Part shown: piece after piece, positions 30,838-33,993 of the stretch | Layout of the letters: the number at the start of each line of letters is the position of its first letter | How positions within the stretch are numbered: the stretch's first letter is position 1 | Assembly (NCBI RefSeq): GCF_032854445.1 | Contig: NW_027018375.1 | Coordinates: 1-33,993, forward strand | Reading direction: 5' to 3' | From: Liolophura sinensis | Lineage: Eukaryota; Mollusca; Polyplacophora; Chitonida; Chitonidae | DNA: 33,993 nt | Notes under the pieces: generated by a model | Told to the model about the DNA's origin: nothing | What the model saw: the letters and a program-made list of their open reading frames with translations, nothing else | The model's database searches: none | Position numbers and translations under genes: made by a program

Positions 30838-31386
30838 ACGTATTTTGTGACGAGAAATCGAATGGTGCAAACCGCGTTGCTCTCCGACCAACACTTATGG
30901 CTGTAGCGACAATTGAATGAGCATTTATGTGAAAATCACGTGCCTAACAACGGCTCTTACTCCAAGGGAACCAAGGAATTTGCAATTTTTTAACAGCTGG
31001 AGATGCCTGGCCCAATTGCGCATCTTTTGGCACCTTATTGATGTGGGTCAGTGTTTAATTATACTTTTTACAGCAGACTGTATCAAGTACCTTGTGTTTT
31101 TTATATACAAATGGTGTGGTTTTTCAACATGTAGATTAAAGACATTGAGTTTGTCTTCCACTTAGAAGTAAGACAATTGCTGGATGAGTTAAATGGGCTT
31201 GGCCCAAAGATTTGACGTCTTCTGGGCTACCGAAGGGCACATAACTTATAATCAAAAGTTGATTATAGTATGACCAGTCGCGATATTACATAGTAAAATG
31301 CTGCGGGAATTTAATTAGCAAAAAGCCCAGGCAAAAATCCCAAAGTGGAAAAACTGTTCCAATGCTGCTGGTAAGAGGCTAATCCG
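30838..31386. repeat. Monomer 57 (549 bp)
   Basis: E CCT, Q TAA (TAATTATAC), L CTTGTG, H GATTATA (perfect hairpin), S GGTAAG. CCAAGGGAACC, GTAGATTAAAG, TCTTCCAC and a diverged AAAATGCTGCGGGAATT. Confidence 0.95.
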
Positions 31387-31934
31387 ACGTATTTTGTGAC
31401 GAGAAATCGAATGGTGCAAACCGCGTTGCTCTCCGACCAATACTTTTGGCTGTAGCGACAATTGAATGAGCATTTATGTGAAAATCACGTGCCCAGCAAC
31501 GGCTCTTACTCCATGGAAACCAAGGAAATTTGCAATTTTTCAACAGCTGGAGATGCCTGGCCCAATTGCGCATCTTTTGGCACCTTATTGATGTGGGTCA
31601 GTGTTTAATTGTACTTTTTACAGCAGACTGTATCAAGTACCTTGTGTTTTTTATATACAAATGGTGTGGTTTTTCAACATGTAGATAAAGACATTGAGTT
31701 TGTCTTCGACTTAGAAGTAAGACAATTGCTGGATGAGTTAAATGGGCTTGGCCCAAAGATTTGACGTCTTCTGGGCTACCGAAGGGCACATAACTTATAA
31801 TCAAAAGTTGATTATAGTAATGACCAGTCGCGATATTACATAAAATATGTAACGGAATTTAATTAGCAAAAAGCCCAGGCAAAAATCCAAAAGTGGAAAA
31901 ACTGTTCCAATGCTGCTGGTAAGAGGCTAATCCG
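31387..31934. repeat. Monomer 58 (548 bp)
   Basis: E CCC, Q TAA, L CTTGTG, H GATTATA (perfect hairpin), S GGTAAG. The usual ACATAGTAAATGTAGCC is replaced by ACATAAAATATGTAACGG. Confidence 0.95.
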
Positions 31935-32482
31935 ACGTATTTTGTGACGAGAAATCGAATGGTGCAAACCGCGTTGCTCTCTGACCAATACTTTTGGCTG
32001 TAGCGACAATTGAATGAGCATTTATATGAAAATCACGTGCCTAACAACGGCTCTTACTCCATGGAAACCAAGGAAATTTGCAATTTTTCAACAGCTGGAG
32101 ATGCCTGGCCCAATTGCGCATCTTTTGGCACCTTATTGATGTGGGTCAGTGTTTAATTGTACTTTTTACAGCAGACTGTATCAAGTACCTTGTGTTTTTT
32201 ATATACAAATGGTGTGGTTTTTCAACATGTAGATAAAGACATTGAGTTTGTCTTCGACTTAGAAGTAAGACAATTGCTGGGTGAGTTAAATGGGCTTGGC
32301 CCAAAGATTTGACGTCTTCTGGGCTACCGAAGGGCACATAACTTATAATCAAAAGTTGAATATAGTAATGACCACTCGCGATATTACATAGTAAATGTAG
32401 CCGAATTGAATTAGCAAAAAGCCCAGGCAAAAATCCCAAAGTGGAAAAACTGTTCCAATGCTGCTGGTAAGAGGCTAATCCG
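31935..32482. repeat. Monomer 59 (548 bp)
   Basis: E CCT with an AATACTTTTGG left end (usually linked to other E types), Q TAA, L CTTGTG, H GAATATA, S GGTAAG. TTATATGAAAATC, GCTGGGTGAG and ACCACTCGCG are private. Confidence 0.95.
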
Positions 32483-33030
32483 ACGCATTTTGTGACGAGA
32501 AATCGAATGGTGCAAACCGCGTTGCTCTCCGACCAATACTTTTGGCTGTAGCGACAATTGAATGAGCATTTATGTGAAAATCACGTGACCAGCAACGGCT
32601 CTTACTCCATGGAAACCAAGGAAATTTGCAATTTTTCAACAGCTGGAGATGCCTGGCCCAATTGCGCATCTTTTGGCACCTTATTGATGTGGGTCAGTGT
32701 TTAATTGTACTTTTTACAGCAGACTGTATCAAGTACCTTGTGATTTTTATATACAAATGGTGTGGTTTTTCAACATGTAGATAAAGACATTGAGTTTGTC
32801 TTCGACTTAGAAGTAAGACAATTGCTGGATGAGTTAAATGGGCTTGGCCCAAAGATTTGACGTCTTCTGGGCTACCGAAGGGCACATAACTTATAATCAA
32901 AAGTTGATTATAGTAATGACCAGTCGCGATATTACATAGTAAATGTAGCCGAATTTAATTAGCAAAAAGCCCAGGCAAAAATCCCAAAGTGGAAAACCTG
33001 TTCCAATGCTGCTGGTAAGAGGCTAATCCG
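32483..33030. repeat. Monomer 60 (548 bp)
   Basis: E ACC, Q TAA, L CTTGTG then ATTTTTAT, H GATTATA (perfect hairpin), S GGTAAG. ACGCATTTT as in units 43, 53 and 56. Confidence 0.95.
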
Positions 33031-33578
33031 ACGTATTTTGTGACGAGAAATGGAATGGTGCAAACCGCGTTGCTCTCCGACCAATACTTTTGGATGTAGC
33101 GACAATTGAATGAGCATTTATGTGAAAATCACGTGCCTAACAACGGCTCTTACTCCATGGAAACCAAGGAAATTTTCAATTTTTCAACAGCTGGAGATGC
33201 CTGGCCCAATTGCGCATCTTTTGGCACCTTATTGATGTGGGTCAGTGTTTAATTGTACTTTTTACAGCAGACTGTATCAAGTACCTTGTGTTTTTTATAT
33301 ACAAATGGTGTGGTTTTTCAATATGTAGATAAAGACATTGAGTTTGTCTTCGACTTAGAAGTAAGACAATTGCTGGATGAGTTAAATGGGCTTGGCCCAA
33401 AGATTTGACGTCTTCCGGGCTACCGAAGGGCACATAACTTATAATCAAAAGTTGAATATAGTAATGACCAGTCGCGATATTACATAGTAAATGTAGAAGA
33501 ATTTAATTAGCAAAAAGCCCAGGCAAAAATCATAAAGTGGAAAAACTGTTCCAATGCTGCTGGTAAGAGGCTAATCCG
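33031..33578. repeat. Monomer 61 (548 bp)
   Basis: E CCT, Q TAA, L CTTGTG, H GAATATA, S GGTAAG. Several private changes: GAAATGGAATGG, TTGGATGTAG, CAATATGTAG, CTTCCGGGC, GTAGAAGAATT, AATCATAAAG. Confidence 0.95.
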
Positions 33579-33993
33579 ACGTATTTTGTGACGAGAAATC
33601 GAATGGTGCAAACCGCGTTGCTCTCCGACCAAAACTTTTGGCTGTACCGACAATTGAATGAGCATTTATGTGAAAATCACGTGCCTAACAACGGCTCTTA
33701 CTCCATAGAAACCAAGGAAATTTGCAATTTTTCAACAGCTGGAGATGCCTGGCCCAATTGCGCATCTTTTGGCACCTTATTGATGTGGGTCAGTGTTTAA
33801 TTGTACTTTTTACAGCAGACTGTATCAAGTACCTTGTGTTTTTTATATACAAATGGTGTGGTTTTTCAACATGTAGATAAAGACATTGAGTTTGTCTTCG
33901 ACTTAGAAGTAAGACAATTGCTGGATGAGTTAAATGGGCTTGGCCCAAAGATTTGACGTCTTCTGGGCTACCGAAGGGCACATAACTTATAAT
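33579..33993. repeat. Monomer 62 (partial, first 415 bp)
   Basis: E CCT, Q TAA, L CTTGTG; H and S lie beyond the window. CCAAAACTTTTGG, TGTACCGAC and CCATAGAAA (CCATGG lost) are private. Confidence 0.95.

Larger units (their letters stand above)
28567..31386. repeat. Local subfamily, units 53-57, with CCAAGG allele
   Basis: Units 53, 55, 56 and 57 have CCAAGG where almost all other units have the CCATGG palindrome. Units 53 and 56 also share CGCATT, ATGGTTGTAG and a preceding AAAGACCAGG; units 55 and 57 share CCAAGGGAACC, TAATTATAC and TCTTCCAC. Unit 54 is of another type. The pattern suggests recent local duplication, in a zone dense in 1-bp indels. Confidence 0.8.
1..33993. repeat. 548-bp satellite array, 62 monomers, no boundary in window
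   Basis: The same 548-bp text recurs from the first to the last base with no interruption, in one orientation. Unit starts are found from the ACGTATTTTGTGACG (or CCGTATT) phrase that follows CTAATCCG; successive starts are 548 apart in most cases. By eye, neighbouring units differ at roughly 1-5% of positions, mostly at a few recurring marker sites. I see no obvious sub-repeat inside the 548-bp unit. Size, AT content, absence of genes and higher-order structure fit eukaryotic heterochromatic satellite DNA; species and chromosomal site cannot be told. Both flanks are outside the window, so the true array is longer than 34 kb. Confidence 0.98.

Noticed and set aside
1-33993. CRISPR array
   Set aside because: Repeats are 548 bp and directly adjacent; there are no short repeats separated by unique spacers and no cas genes.
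1-33993. Tandem transposon, rDNA spacer or tandem gene cluster
   Set aside because: No transposase, reverse transcriptase, terminal repeats, target-site duplications, rRNA or tRNA sequence is visible in the monomer.

Overview
The whole window is one uninterrupted head-to-tail satellite DNA array. A monomer of 548 bp repeats 62 times: 61 complete units plus a last unit cut at 415 bp by the window edge. No unique sequence, gene, RNA gene, transposon or array boundary is visible, so both ends of the array lie outside the window. An AT-rich (about 60% A+T), non-coding repeat of this size and copy number is typical of eukaryotic constitutive heterochromatin (centromeric, pericentromeric or subtelomeric). 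Nothing in the sequence identifies the species, and I do not recognise the repeat as a named satellite.

Monomer phase is set so that unit 1 starts at base 1 with ACGTATTTTGTGACG. Most units are exactly 548 bp. The exceptions are unit 5 (528 bp, an internal 20-bp deletion), unit 21 (544 bp), unit 40 (700 bp, which is 548 plus a 32-bp and a 120-bp tandem duplication), and units with 1-4 bp indels. Most of each monomer is nearly invariant. Diversity sits at a few diagnostic sites, used below as markers: E (three bases after CACGTG, about position 105: CCC in 15 units, ACC in 31, CCT in 16); Q (about 219: TAA in 33 units, CAA or CAG in 29); L (about 255: CTTGTG, CTTGTTG or ATTGTTG); H (about 424: GATTATA, GAATATA, GACTATA or GAATTTA); S (about 532: GGTAAG or GATAAG). 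A linked 'cassette' haplotype near positions 415-475 (AATGAAAAG, GACTATA, AATCACC, CAATAAT, GAATTTAATT) occurs in units 5, 7, 12, 24, 45 and 46, with partial forms elsewhere.

The markers reveal higher-order structure. Units 23-30 (12033 to about 16240) recur as units 33-40 (17519 to about 21690), ten monomers away. Units 30-33 recur as units 49-52, nineteen monomers away. Units 1-2 recur as 15-16, 4-5 as 6-7, and 53 as 56; unit 48 is a near-copy of 49. The second ten-monomer copy stops matching exactly at the 32-bp duplication in unit 40, which looks like an out-of-register recombination junction. Zones rich in single-base indels (about 0.2-2.6, 4.3-4.9, 11.3-11.7, 13.1-13.7 and 28.6-31.4 kb) alternate with nearly indel-free zones, so either local decay or uneven assembly accuracy is possible.

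Three open reading frames recur in every phase of the array (two on the minus strand, one on the plus strand, 64 to 100 codons). They behave as by-products of the monomer, broken by point indels and stop alleles, and I do not call any as a gene. Conserved features inside the monomer that may matter are a CACGTG palindrome, a TGACGTCT (CRE-like) site, a TATATA tract, and a cluster of mutually exclusive hairpins at positions 357-430.
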